From Colivivens sp964537205 (GTDB lineage Bacteria > Bacteroidota > Bacteroidia > Bacteroidales > Bacteroidaceae): a DNA stretch of 32,479 nt. The DNA is taken from NCBI GenBank assembly GCA_964537205.1, contig CAZHZH010000024.1, positions 1-32,479 on the forward strand. The letters run 5' to 3'. The notes below the pieces were generated by a model that had not been told where the DNA came from, ran no database searches, and was given only the letters and a program-made list of their open reading frames with translations. How positions within the stretch are numbered: position 1 is the first letter of the stretch; every line of letters starts with the position of its first letter. Both the position numbers and the translations under genes were made by a program. Positions 1-8,029 of this stretch are shown in pieces.

Positions 1-1
1 A

Positions 2-1105
2 AATTTTTTAATCCACGCTATTGTTGTGTGCATTGTATGTGGCACATTCTTGGCGTCATGCGGTCAGGAAAACAAAAGCGGCGACGTGGCGCAAACATCA
101 AGCTACAAGTTCTTCAAAGTAAAACGCGACAGTTGTAACTTGTCCCAATCCTACAGTGCAACAATTCGTGGTCGTCAAGATGTAGCCATTGTGCCACAAG
201 TATCAGGCACTATTACAAAAGTATTAGTAGAGGAAGGACAACATGTGAAAGAAGGGCAAGTCATGTTTGTAATCGACCAAGTACCTTTCCTCGCCGCACT
301 TCGTACTGCAAAAGCAAATGTGCAGGCGGCGAAAGCCCAACTTGCCACAGCAAAACTCGATTTTGAAAGCAATAAGGAACTATTTGAGAAAGATGTAATC
401 AGCCAGTTCACACTTTCCACCTCAGAAAATGCATATCTCACTGCTAAAGCGGCACTCGAACAGGCTCTTGCTGCCGAAATCAACGCAAGCAACTCACTTA
501 ACTATACCGAGGTAAAATCACCTACTGACGGGTTCGTTGGCAATCTGCCATATCGTGTTGGAGCATTGGTATCTCCTCAGATTCAAGAGCCTCTGACTAC
601 CGTATCAGACAATTCGGAAATGTGGGTTTACTTCTCAATGACAGAGAATCAGTTACTAAGCCTTTCACGAGCGTACCGATCAATGGAAGAGGCGGTTGCA
701 AGCATGCCTCCAGTCGGGTTGCGATTGAAGGACGGCATGGTGTACGATAAAAAGGGACGCATCGAAAGTATATCCGCAGTTATCGACCGCTCTACTGGCA
801 CTGTCACCTGTAAGGCGGTATTCGAAAACCATGATGGAATGCTGCATTCCGGTCTAAGCGGCAACATTGTTGTTACCAAGACCTACAAGGACGTACTAAT
901 TATTCCCCAAGGCGCAACCGTTCGTCAGCAAAACAAGTACATTGTTTATAAAGTCGGCAAAGATGGTATGGCGGAAAGCGTATTGGTCGATGTAGAGCCA
1001 ATCAGCGATGGGAAACGATTTATAGTATTGTCTGGATTAAAAGAAGGCGATGAGATTCTTGCTGATGGTGCGGGCCTGATTCGCCCAGGAACCAAGCTGA
1101 AGTGA
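2..1105 (+). CDS. RND efflux periplasmic adaptor (membrane fusion lipoprotein), 5' partial
   Basis: Periplasmic adaptor of an RND tripartite drug efflux pump; it links the inner membrane pump to the outer membrane channel encoded just downstream. The frame is open to the left window edge. A hydrophobic stretch ends in a lipobox (L-A-S-C, Cys at 59-61... codon within 57-71), so this is a lipoprotein whose true start lies upstream; the in-frame GTG at 26 would cut the signal peptide. The visible protein is about 360 residues. In order it has a biotinyl-lipoyl-like half with the motif VPQVSGTI, an alpha-helical hairpin rich in Ala/Lys/Glu, a second lipoyl half (EVKSPTDGFVG), and a beta-barrel/membrane-proximal end, as in AcrA/MexA. 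The pump gene follows after 10 bp with a GGAGG ribosome site. The family assignment is firm; the substrate is unknown. Confidence 0.9.
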   Translation, partial: NFLIHAIVVCIVCGTFLASCGQENKSGDVAQTSSYKFFKVKRDSCNLSQSYSATIRGRQDVAIVPQVSGTITKVLVEEGQHVKEGQVMFVIDQVPFLAALRTAKANVQAAKAQLATAKLDFESNKELFEKDVISQFTLSTSENAYLTAKAALEQALAAEINASNSLNYTEVKSPTDGFVGNLPYRVGALVSPQIQEPLTTVSDNSEMWVYFSMTENQLLSLSRAYRSMEEAVASMPPVGLRLKDGMVYDKKGRIESISAVIDRSTGTVTCKAVFENHDGMLHSGLSGNIVVTKTYKDVLIIPQGATVRQQNKYIVYKVGKDGMAESVLVDVEPISDGKRFIVLSGLKEGDEILADGAGLIRPGTKLK

Positions 1106-1115
1106 AGGAGGCAGT

Positions 1116-4100
1116 ATGGGAAAAGGTAATGTTTTTATAAAACGTCCGGTAATGGCAGGAGCCATTTCGGTCATCATACTAATGGTTGGAGCCATTTCGC
1201 TTTTTACACTTCCAGTCGAACAATATCCAGACATAGCGCCACCTACCGTTTACGTTGTGGCAACATATACAGGAGCAGATGCCGAAGCCGTAATGAACTC
1301 CGTTGTAATGCCGCTTGAAGAAAGCATCAACGGTGTTGAAAACATGGATTACATCACAAGCAAGGCATCAAATAACGGGTCATGTGAGATTGTAGTCTAC
1401 TTCAAGCAAGGCACTGACCCAGACATGGCAACAGTCAATGTCCAAAACAAAGTTTCAATGGCCTTGGGATTGCTCCCAGCAGAAGTGACTCGTATTGGGG
1501 TAACAGTTGTGAAACGTCAAAACTCGATGCTTCAAATCGGGACACTTACCTCGCCTTCAGGAAAGTACGACAAGACGTTCCTTGCCAATTATCTCGATAT
1601 CAATGTTGCGCCACGAATCCGACGCATTCAAGGAGTTGGTGAAGTTGTTGTACTGGGTGATACCTACTCAATGCGTATATGGATGAAACCAGACGTAATG
1701 GCTCAATACGGGCTTGTTCCATCACAAATTACAGCCGTTCTCGGTGAGCAGAATATCGTAGCTCCGACTGGATCGCTTGGAGAGAACTCCGACAACACAT
1801 ACCAATTCACAATGAAATACAAAGGCCGTTTGAAGTCTGTCGAAGAATTCGAGAATATGGTCGTAGCCTCAAAACCCGACGGTTCGGTTCTGTTGCTCAA
1901 GGATGTTGCAGATGTTGAACTTGGTACACTTTCATACGGTTTCAACAGTCAAGTTGATGGTGCGCCAGGTGTCACGTTCATGACCATGCAAGTGGCAGGA
2001 GCCAATGCGACTGAAGTGAACGCCGAAATCGACAAGCTCAAGGAAGAAATAAGTGCAGAGCTGCCTGAAGGCGTGGAATTCATAACCATGATGACATCAA
2101 ACGACTTCCTGTTTGCGTCAATTGAAAATGTCGTCTGGACTCTAATACTGGCGGTTATACTTGTGGTTCTCGTGGTCTACTTTTTTCTACAGGACTTTAA
2201 GGCGACACTCATTCCTTCTATCTCCATTATATGCTCGCTCATTGGAACTTTTGCCTGCATGCAACTCGCAGGATTCTCAATCAACATACTCACATTGTTT
2301 GCACTTGTGTTGGCAATCGGAACGGTAGTGGACAACTCTATAGTGGTAGTCGAGGCAGTGCAATCTAAATTCGAGGCAGGTTACAAATCGCCATATTTAG
2401 CGAGCAAGGACGCCATGTCTGATGTAACTATGGCGATTATCACTTGTACGCTCGTATTCATGGCCGTGTTCATTCCTGTTTGTTTCATGGGAGGAACCAG
2501 TGGAAAGTTCTATACGCAGTTCGGTATAACAATGGCAACAGCAGTCGGGTTGTCACTCATAAACTCACTTACCCTTTGTCCCGCATTGTGCGCCATACTT
2601 ATGCGTCCGAACAAATATGCAGGCAACAGCGACCATCTGAGGGAAGAATACAAGCGCCGCAACCTTAACTACTGGACCAAACTCGCTTACCGTACAAGCT
2701 TTAATGCGACAATGAAGCAATACAAACGTTACGTCAAGGCGGTTATGAATCGTCCTTATATTTGCTGGGGCGCACTGGTAGTCACCCTTGTCGCATTAGT
2801 ATGGCTCATGTCAACGACAAAGACATCACTTGTTCCGCAAGAGGACCAAGGCGTCATAATGGTCAATGTCGGCACATCGCCAGGCTCCACCCTTTCGGAA
2901 ACAGAAAATGTAATGAAGAAAATAGAGGCGATCATTAAGAAACAGCCAGAGGTGGAACACTACAGCACGGTCGCTGGTAACGGATTCATATCAGGTGAGG
3001 GTACGTCGTACGGTATGGCTATAGCCCGGTTAAAGAACTGGGACGACAGAAAAGGAAGCGAGCATGTGTCTGATGAGGTAATGAAACGCCTCATGGCAGA
3101 ATTCGCAAAGATAAAGGAAGCCGATATATTTTGTTTTCAGCCTGCCATGATACCTGGTTATGGCACGGGCAACTCAATTGAACTCTATTTGCAAGACCGC
3201 CGTGGAGGCAGTCGTGAGGAACTTTATCAGCAGACGTTGCCATTCATCTCCGCACTCAATCAGCGGCGGGAGGTAGGGATGGCATACACTACTTTTGCAA
3301 TGAACTATCCGCAGTTCGATGTGGATGTGGATGCCGCCGAATGCAAACGCGCGGGAATCTCGCCTTCTGACGTACTCGACGTTATAGGTGCTTACTGTGG
3401 AGGTTCATACGTGTCAAACTACAACGAATTCGGCAAAGTATATCGTGTCATGCTCCAAGCCGCTCCGCAGTATCGTCTTGATGAACACGCACTCGACAAT
3501 ATGTTTGTACGTTCTGGCAATGAGATGGCGCCCGTCAGCCAATTCGCACATCTTATTCCAACCGAGGGGGCAGAGGTTTCCACACGCTTTAATCTTTATT
3601 CCAGCATTCAAGTGAACGTAAGCGCCGCAGAAGGATACGCTACTGGCGAGGCGCAAAAGGCTGTAAAGGAAGTAGCGGCACAAGTGTTGCCACAAGGTTA
3701 TGCGTATGAGTACGGAGGCATGAGTCGTGAGGAAGCGCGTACAACCAACTCCAATATGACTGTCTTCATTTACGCCGTTGCAGTATTGCTGATCTACCTC
3801 ATCCTATGCTGCCTTTATGAGTCATGGTTCGTACCATTGGCAGTCATATTGTCTGTTCCTTTCGGACTTATGGGCTCATTCTTATTCGCAAAGATTTGGG
3901 GATTGGAGAACAATATATATTTGCAGACAGGCGTCATCATGCTCATTGGCCTGCTTTCCAAAACAGCCATTCTTATCACAGAGTTTGCCCTTGATCGTCG
4001 CAGGAAAGGATTATCAATACGCGACGCTGCTTTTGCCGCGGCGCAAGACCGACTGCGACCAATCTTGATGACAGTTCTTACTTTGATATTCGGAATGATT

Positions 4101-4358
4101 CCATTGATGTTCGCCACCGGTGCCAGAGCAAACGGCAACTCGTCGCTCGGCATTGGAGTCGTTGGAGGTTCGCTCATTGGAACCATCGCACTACTCTTCG
4201 TCGTTCCCGTATTTTTCATTTTCTTCGAAACAATACAGGAGAAGTTCCGCAAGCCGCTTCAACTTGAGATTGACGATGAGATACGCAGTGAAAAGGAGGA
4301 CGTGATGGCAGAGATGAGCGCGTTCAATCCTGAAAACAAAGATAATACTAAAAACTGA
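1116..4358 (+). CDS. RND multidrug efflux pump, inner membrane permease (AcrB/HAE1 family)
   Basis: Proton-driven inner membrane transporter of 1080 residues, close to the usual 1030-1060 of AcrB-like pumps. Features in order are an N-terminal membrane helix (residues about 9-28), a first large periplasmic porter domain, a membrane bundle (about 335-560), a second porter domain and a second bundle (about 880-1040). The C-terminal relay residues are recognisable: Lys949 in LSKTAILITEF and Arg981 in RLRPILMT. At the TM4 acidic pair the sequence is VVDNSIVVVEA (Asp406, Asn407), where AcrB has Asp-Asp. The start is set by an AAGGAGG site 4-10 bp upstream. It lies between the adaptor (10 bp) and the outer membrane factor (5 bp), a compact three-gene operon. 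Codon use looks more A/T-rich than in the export operon further right. Substrate range cannot be read. Confidence 0.95.
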   Translation: MGKGNVFIKRPVMAGAISVIILMVGAISLFTLPVEQYPDIAPPTVYVVATYTGADAEAVMNSVVMPLEESINGVENMDYITSKASNNGSCEIVVYFKQGTDPDMATVNVQNKVSMALGLLPAEVTRIGVTVVKRQNSMLQIGTLTSPSGKYDKTFLANYLDINVAPRIRRIQGVGEVVVLGDTYSMRIWMKPDVMAQYGLVPSQITAVLGEQNIVAPTGSLGENSDNTYQFTMKYKGRLKSVEEFENMVVASKPDGSVLLLKDVADVELGTLSYGFNSQVDGAPGVTFMTMQVAGANATEVNAEIDKLKEEISAELPEGVEFITMMTSNDFLFASIENVVWTLILAVILVVLVVYFFLQDFKATLIPSISIICSLIGTFACMQLAGFSINILTLFALVLAIGTVVDNSIVVVEAVQSKFEAGYKSPYLASKDAMSDVTMAIITCTLVFMAVFIPVCFMGGTSGKFYTQFGITMATAVGLSLINSLTLCPALCAILMRPNKYAGNSDHLREEYKRRNLNYWTKLAYRTSFNATMKQYKRYVKAVMNRPYICWGALVVTLVALVWLMSTTKTSLVPQEDQGVIMVNVGTSPGSTLSETENVMKKIEAIIKKQPEVEHYSTVAGNGFISGEGTSYGMAIARLKNWDDRKGSEHVSDEVMKRLMAEFAKIKEADIFCFQPAMIPGYGTGNSIELYLQDRRGGSREELYQQTLPFISALNQRREVGMAYTTFAMNYPQFDVDVDAAECKRAGISPSDVLDVIGAYCGGSYVSNYNEFGKVYRVMLQAAPQYRLDEHALDNMFVRSGNEMAPVSQFAHLIPTEGAEVSTRFNLYSSIQVNVSAAEGYATGEAQKAVKEVAAQVLPQGYAYEYGGMSREEARTTNSNMTVFIYAVAVLLIYLILCCLYESWFVPLAVILSVPFGLMGSFLFAKIWGLENNIYLQTGVIMLIGLLSKTAILITEFALDRRRKGLSIRDAAFAAAQDRLRPILMTVLTLIFGMIPLMFATGARANGNSSLGIGVVGGSLIGTIALLFVVPVFFIFFETIQEKFRKPLQLEIDDEIRSEKEDVMAEMSAFNPENKDNTKN

Positions 4359-4363
4359 TTTGT

Positions 4364-5761
4364 ATGATAAACAATAAAAATATATTCCGTCTTGCATCCA
4401 TAGTGCTTTTGTCATCAGCGTTGACATCGTGCGGCATCTATAGCAAGTATGAGGCAAAGACCAGTTCAGATGTTGATTCCACATTATTCGGTAATAGCGT
4501 GCAAGTTGGAGACTCAAGCCGCAACATCGCACTTGTAAGTTGGCGTGACTTCTTCCATGACCCCGAATTGCAAGATTTGATCACCATTTGCCTCGACAAC
4601 AATATTGACATGCAGGTAGCCCGTATGCATGTAGATGAGGCAGAAGCGGGATTAAAATCATCACGCCTCGCCTATCTGCCATCGTTGTCACTTGCTCCGA
4701 ATGGAGCCTTGACCAGCTACGATGGCGACAAGGCGGCTAAGACTTACCAAATTCCACTTACAGCAAGCTGGCAAGTCGATATTTTTGGAAGCATACGCAA
4801 CCAAAAGGAACAAAGCCTTGCCACCCGCGACCAAATGCTTGACGCACGTCAGGCGGTTCAAACCAACCTCGTGGCCGCAGCGACAAGCACATACTACACC
4901 ATTGCGATGCTCGACGAGCAACTTGACATTGCGCGTACCACAGAGCGCGTGTGGGCACAGTCAGTACAAGTAGAGAAAGCGCTGAAGGATGCGGGAAGGG
5001 CGACCCAAGTGGCAGTCAGCCAATTGGAAGCAGCATGGCACGAAATACAAACCAGTGTGCTGTCGCTTGAGAACAGCCGTCACTCCGCATGCAACGCCTT
5101 GTCATTACTACTAAATGAAGTGCCTGAGAGCAGGGTAAATATCCATCCAGTACTTGATGTTGATTATTTCCGCAGTTCACCTTTATGTGTAGGCGTCCCC
5201 TGCCAATTGCTCGATAATCGTCCAGACGTTCGAGTTGCGGAAAACCAGTTGCGTGCCGCATTCTATGCGGTAGGAGCCGCACAAAGCGACTTTTTCCCAA
5301 AACTCAATCTGTCGGGTACATTCGGCTGGACCAACACCACAGGTTCAGTCATAATAAATCCCGCAATCACTATTGCACAACTTATAGGGTCGTTGACACA
5401 ACCAATCTTCCAAAACGGCAGATTACTGGCTCAAAGGAGGGTGGCAAAAGACGAACTCGAAATAGCCGCGGCAAACTTCCAGCACACACTGCTCAGTGCA
5501 GGGAACGAAGTTAACAACTATGTAGATGCAAACCAAAAAGCACGTGAGAATGCCGCCCTCTACACCGCCCAAGTGGAAGCGTTGAAAAAAGCATACGAAT
5601 CAGTACGTTTGATGAAAGAAATAAAGGATGCCACATATCTTGAGGTACTGACCGCACAGCAATCTCTGCTTAACGCACAACTTGACGAGGTGGCAAACCG
5701 ATACGAGGAGGTTCAATCAGTGATAAACCTCTACACCGCATTGGGAGGCGGAAGAGAATAA
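4364..5761 (+). CDS. Outer membrane efflux lipoprotein (TolC/NodT family)
   Basis: Outer membrane channel of the RND pump, 465 residues, the usual length of the NodT/OprM-type family. The N-terminus is a lipoprotein signal: a charged start, a hydrophobic core and the lipobox L-T-S-C (Cys at about residue 23). The body shows the two internally similar OEP halves made of long Ala/Gln/Glu-rich helices, with family signatures such as SWQVDIFG, LLDNRPDVRVAENQL, QPIFQNGRL and a C-terminal YLEVLTAQQSLLNAQLDEV. The start codon lies 5 bp after the pump stop codon, so the gene is almost certainly co-transcribed. The long imperfect hairpin at 5771-5823 follows the stop codon and may end the operon. Confidence 0.93.
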   Translation: MINNKNIFRLASIVLLSSALTSCGIYSKYEAKTSSDVDSTLFGNSVQVGDSSRNIALVSWRDFFHDPELQDLITICLDNNIDMQVARMHVDEAEAGLKSSRLAYLPSLSLAPNGALTSYDGDKAAKTYQIPLTASWQVDIFGSIRNQKEQSLATRDQMLDARQAVQTNLVAAATSTYYTIAMLDEQLDIARTTERVWAQSVQVEKALKDAGRATQVAVSQLEAAWHEIQTSVLSLENSRHSACNALSLLLNEVPESRVNIHPVLDVDYFRSSPLCVGVPCQLLDNRPDVRVAENQLRAAFYAVGAAQSDFFPKLNLSGTFGWTNTTGSVIINPAITIAQLIGSLTQPIFQNGRLLAQRRVAKDELEIAAANFQHTLLSAGNEVNNYVDANQKARENAALYTAQVEALKKAYESVRLMKEIKDATYLEVLTAQQSLLNAQLDEVANRYEEVQSVINLYTALGGGRE

Positions 5762-5770
5762 AACTTCATG

Positions 5771-5823
5771 TCCCGCCGGGGCAGCCGGGTGCATGCGGCT
5801 TCCCCCTGCTCTGACTGGCGGGA
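5771..5823 (+). repeat. Long imperfect inverted repeat after the RND operon
   Basis: The outer arms are tcccgcc (5771-5777) and ggcggga (5817-5823), a perfect 7-bp match. Directly inside, 5778-5787 and 5796-5805 pair over 10 bp with one mismatch, with an 8-nt loop and an 11-nt bulge on the right side. The structure follows the last efflux gene, but no T-tract follows it, so it is not a classical intrinsic terminator. It could be a processing or attenuation element, or part of a recombination site near the integrase gene. Confidence 0.45.
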
Positions 5824-5842
5824 AGAAAATTTGTCCGGGCGG

Positions 5843-5874
5843 TTGCAGGACTCGATATTTAATCGTACCTTTGC
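5843..5874 (+). promoter_or_regulatory. Bacteroidales-type promoter for the FISUMP gene
   Basis: TTG at 5843-5845, a 20-nt spacer, then TACCTTTGC at 5866-5874, an exact match to the TAnnTTTGC -7 element of Bacteroidota. Transcription would start around 5880, about 20 nt before the ATG at 5901. This supports that start codon over the upstream in-frame ATG at 5793, which would place the promoter inside the gene. Confidence 0.7.
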
Positions 5875-5900
5875 ACCCCCGTAATTTAATTGACGTGTTT

Positions 5901-6686
5901 ATGAAAATAGAGAACAATGGCAACCCGACCCGTATTGACACGCCGTTTTCAAACGGTGGCGAACCAGACAAGAAAGTCACTTCACATCGGCGGCGGATGA
6001 TATTGGGCGGAGTCGTCGCCACTGCGACGGCCGCGGCAATAGTGGTCGCGGCCGTATTCGGCGGCAGGGAAACGGATACTGTCAGCGAGCCCGACGGATA
6101 TGCGAACGGCATGGGGTATGTAGACCTCGGCCTCAGCGTGAAATGGGCTTCTTGCAACCTCGGAGCGTCAAGGCCCGAGGAGTACGGCCACTACTACGCA
6201 TGGGCGGAGACCGAACCCCGCACGGGTGATTCCTGGAACTATGACTGGAACACCACTCCACATGTTTTGAGTGGAGATTCATGGGAGGATGTGACATGGA
6301 GCAAATATACAGGCTCTGACGGCAAGACCGTCCTTGACCCAGAGGACGATGCCGCCACGGTGGCCCTCGGCTCTCCTTGGCGCATCCCGACAATTGATGA
6401 GGTAAACGAGCTTCTGAACAAATGCAAGTGGACGCGGTACACGTATAATGGAGTTGAAGGCTACATGGCGACAGGTCCAAACGGCAATTCCATCTTCCTG
6501 CCCGCCACGGGCTGGCGTTACAAGTCGAACACCCTAAACGCCGGCGTATACGGCATTTGCTGGTCGAGTTCTCTCTATACGGATGATCCGCGCAACGCCT
6601 ACGGCTTGAGCTTCTACTCGGGCGGTAGCAGCTGGAATTTCGACTCCCGCCACTATGGTCTGAGCGTAAGGGCGGTCTGCCTGTGA
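5901..6686 (+). CDS. Membrane-anchored FISUMP-domain protein
   Basis: Protein of 261 residues from the ATG at 5901. A basic cytoplasmic N-terminus of about 32 residues (ending HRRR) is followed by one hydrophobic segment (ILGGVVATATAAAIVVAAVF), then an exported domain. That domain begins YVDLGLSVKWASCNLGA, contains YYAWAETEP, WRIPTIDEVNELL and FLPATGWR, and ends WSSSLYTDDP... followed by LSVRAVC. These are hallmark strings of the FISUMP (Fibrobacter succinogenes major paralogous) domain common in Bacteroidales surface and secreted proteins; the biochemical role is unknown. The anchor lacks an obvious cleavage site or lipobox, suggesting a type II membrane topology. The gene has its own promoter and terminator, so it is a single-gene unit between the RND operon and the integrase. 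Confidence 0.78.
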   Translation: MKIENNGNPTRIDTPFSNGGEPDKKVTSHRRRMILGGVVATATAAAIVVAAVFGGRETDTVSEPDGYANGMGYVDLGLSVKWASCNLGASRPEEYGHYYAWAETEPRTGDSWNYDWNTTPHVLSGDSWEDVTWSKYTGSDGKTVLDPEDDAATVALGSPWRIPTIDEVNELLNKCKWTRYTYNGVEGYMATGPNGNSIFLPATGWRYKSNTLNAGVYGICWSSSLYTDDPRNAYGLSFYSGGSSWNFDSRHYGLSVRAVCL

Positions 6687-6693
6687 ACAATCC

Positions 6694-6726
6694 CCGGTCT
6701 GTCCTGCGGACACGACCGGTTTTTTT
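6694..6726 (+). terminator. Intrinsic terminator after the FISUMP gene
   Basis: ccggtc plus tgtcc (6694-6704) pairs with ggaca plus gaccgg (6708-6719), with one bulged base and a 3-nt loop, followed directly by seven T (6720-6726). This is a strong rho-independent terminator 8 bp downstream of the stop codon. Confidence 0.85.
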
Positions 6727-6762
6727 GCCCTGTAAAAAAACGACGCGCCGCCCGTCCTTCTG

Positions 6763-6811
6763 GTCCTTCTTACTTACTATATTTACCGCCTTAAACCAAA
6801 AAAAGAAGGAC
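6763..6811 (+). promoter_or_regulatory. Inverted repeat covering the integrase ribosome-binding site
   Basis: GTCCTTCTT (6763-6771) is a perfect complement of AAGAAGGAC (6803-6811), which contains the AAGAAGG ribosome site immediately before the ATG at 6813. A second copy of the left arm, GTCCTTCT, sits at 6754-6761. If transcription begins upstream of 6754, either copy could mask the ribosome site. The transcription start is not known, so the regulatory role is inference. Confidence 0.45.
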
Positions 6812-6812
6812 A

Positions 6813-8027
6813 ATGGCTACAGTTAAATTAAAATTCCGTCCGTCAGCCGTCAAGGGGCAGGCGGGCGCGCTCTACTACTGTGTAACTCACAAGCACGCAG
6901 TAAGGCTCATTAATACGGGTTACAGGATTCATCCCCACGAGTGGGACGGCCGTCATGCGGAAATCAAGAGCCGGGGCGGCGACCAAAGGCGGACCCGCGA
7001 GCTGGCCGAGGCACACAGACAGGTTGAAAGGGACCTCAATGAGTTGCAAGAGATCATCGACTGTTTTGAGGCCGGCGCGGAGGAATACGAGGCGGCCGAC
7101 GTGGTGAACGAATTTGAGTTGCGCTACGGCGACGGCTTGATTGCCTACACGCGGCGGCTGGTAGAAAGGCTGAACAAATGTCGTCAGCCGGTGGGCGAGA
7201 AATACGCCACCACCATACGCAAGTTCATAGCATTCAACGGTCCGGCAGACGTTTCGTTCGAACAGGTCACCCCTCAGTTGATGTTGGAATTTGAGAGATG
7301 GATGCAGCTGAAGGTCACGCGCAACACGTCATCGTTCTACTTGCGCAACTTGCACGCCATCTACAACCGCGCGGCAGACGAAGGACTCGTCCCCCACGGA
7401 GCCAATCCGTTCGCCAAGGTGTACAAGGGGGTATGTGAGACGCGCAAGCGCGCGCTGCGCACATCGCAAATCAGACTCATCAAAAACGCGCGCCTGACCG
7501 ATCCGCACGACGCGTTCGCGCGCGACATGTTCATGTTCTCGTTCATGCTGTGCGGCATCTCGTTCATCGACATGGCGTACCTCGTTCGCGGCAATATCGA
7601 CAAGGGGTATCTCTCTTACTATAGGAAGAAGACGGCGCAGCGCATAACAATCAAGTGGCTGCCGGCAATGGAGGAGATAGTGCGCCGCTACTCCCGATTC
7701 TGCACCGCCGACCACCTGCTGCCCATAATAACAGAGACCGACTACATGAAGGCACGGTCGCAATACAGGCAGACATGCCGCATGGTGAACCGCAGGCTCG
7801 CCATGCTGGGAGCCAGCCTCGGACTGCCGATAAGGCTCACCACATACGTGGCGAGGCACTCATGGGCTTCCGCCGCGCATACAAGCAGGGTTCCGCTGCC
7901 AGTCATCAGCCGCTGCCTCGGACACGACTCGGAACAGACAACCAGAATTTACATATCGGGACTGGACTTGTCGGACACGGACAGGGCGAACGAAACGGTG
8001 CTCAGGCGCATCGCCCCCGCCGACTGA
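6813..8027 (+). CDS. Tyrosine recombinase / site-specific integrase
   Basis: Phage-type integrase of 404 residues, the common length for Bacteroidales mobile-element integrases. The N-terminal arm-binding-like region contains the typical INTGYRIHPHEWDG segment. A SAM-like core-binding domain follows (about 105-205, YATTIRKFIAF and SSFYLRNLHAIYN), then the catalytic domain. Catalytic features seen are a beta-hairpin with Lys in YYRKKTAQ, Arg348-His349 in YVARHSWA, His371 in CLGHDSEQTT, and the nucleophile Tyr380 in TRIYI. The first catalytic Arg is not in its usual place: the box I region reads MLCGISFIDMAYL with Cys247 where many relatives have Arg. A strong AAGAAGG site fixes the start. The stop lies 2 bp from the convergent AraC gene. 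No matching attachment repeats were recognised. Confidence 0.9.
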   Translation: MATVKLKFRPSAVKGQAGALYYCVTHKHAVRLINTGYRIHPHEWDGRHAEIKSRGGDQRRTRELAEAHRQVERDLNELQEIIDCFEAGAEEYEAADVVNEFELRYGDGLIAYTRRLVERLNKCRQPVGEKYATTIRKFIAFNGPADVSFEQVTPQLMLEFERWMQLKVTRNTSSFYLRNLHAIYNRAADEGLVPHGANPFAKVYKGVCETRKRALRTSQIRLIKNARLTDPHDAFARDMFMFSFMLCGISFIDMAYLVRGNIDKGYLSYYRKKTAQRITIKWLPAMEEIVRRYSRFCTADHLLPIITETDYMKARSQYRQTCRMVNRRLAMLGASLGLPIRLTTYVARHSWASAAHTSRVPLPVISRCLGHDSEQTTRIYISGLDLSDTDRANETVLRRIAPAD

Positions 8028-8029
8028 CG

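Noticed and set aside
5771..5874. Invertible promoter controlled by the nearby recombinase
   Set aside because: The inverted repeat arms lie on one side of the promoter rather than flanking it, and no matching distant copy was seen.
5793..5900. N-terminal extension of the FISUMP protein from ATG 5793
   Set aside because: The extension covers the hairpin and the promoter; the ATG at 5901 directly follows the expected transcription start.
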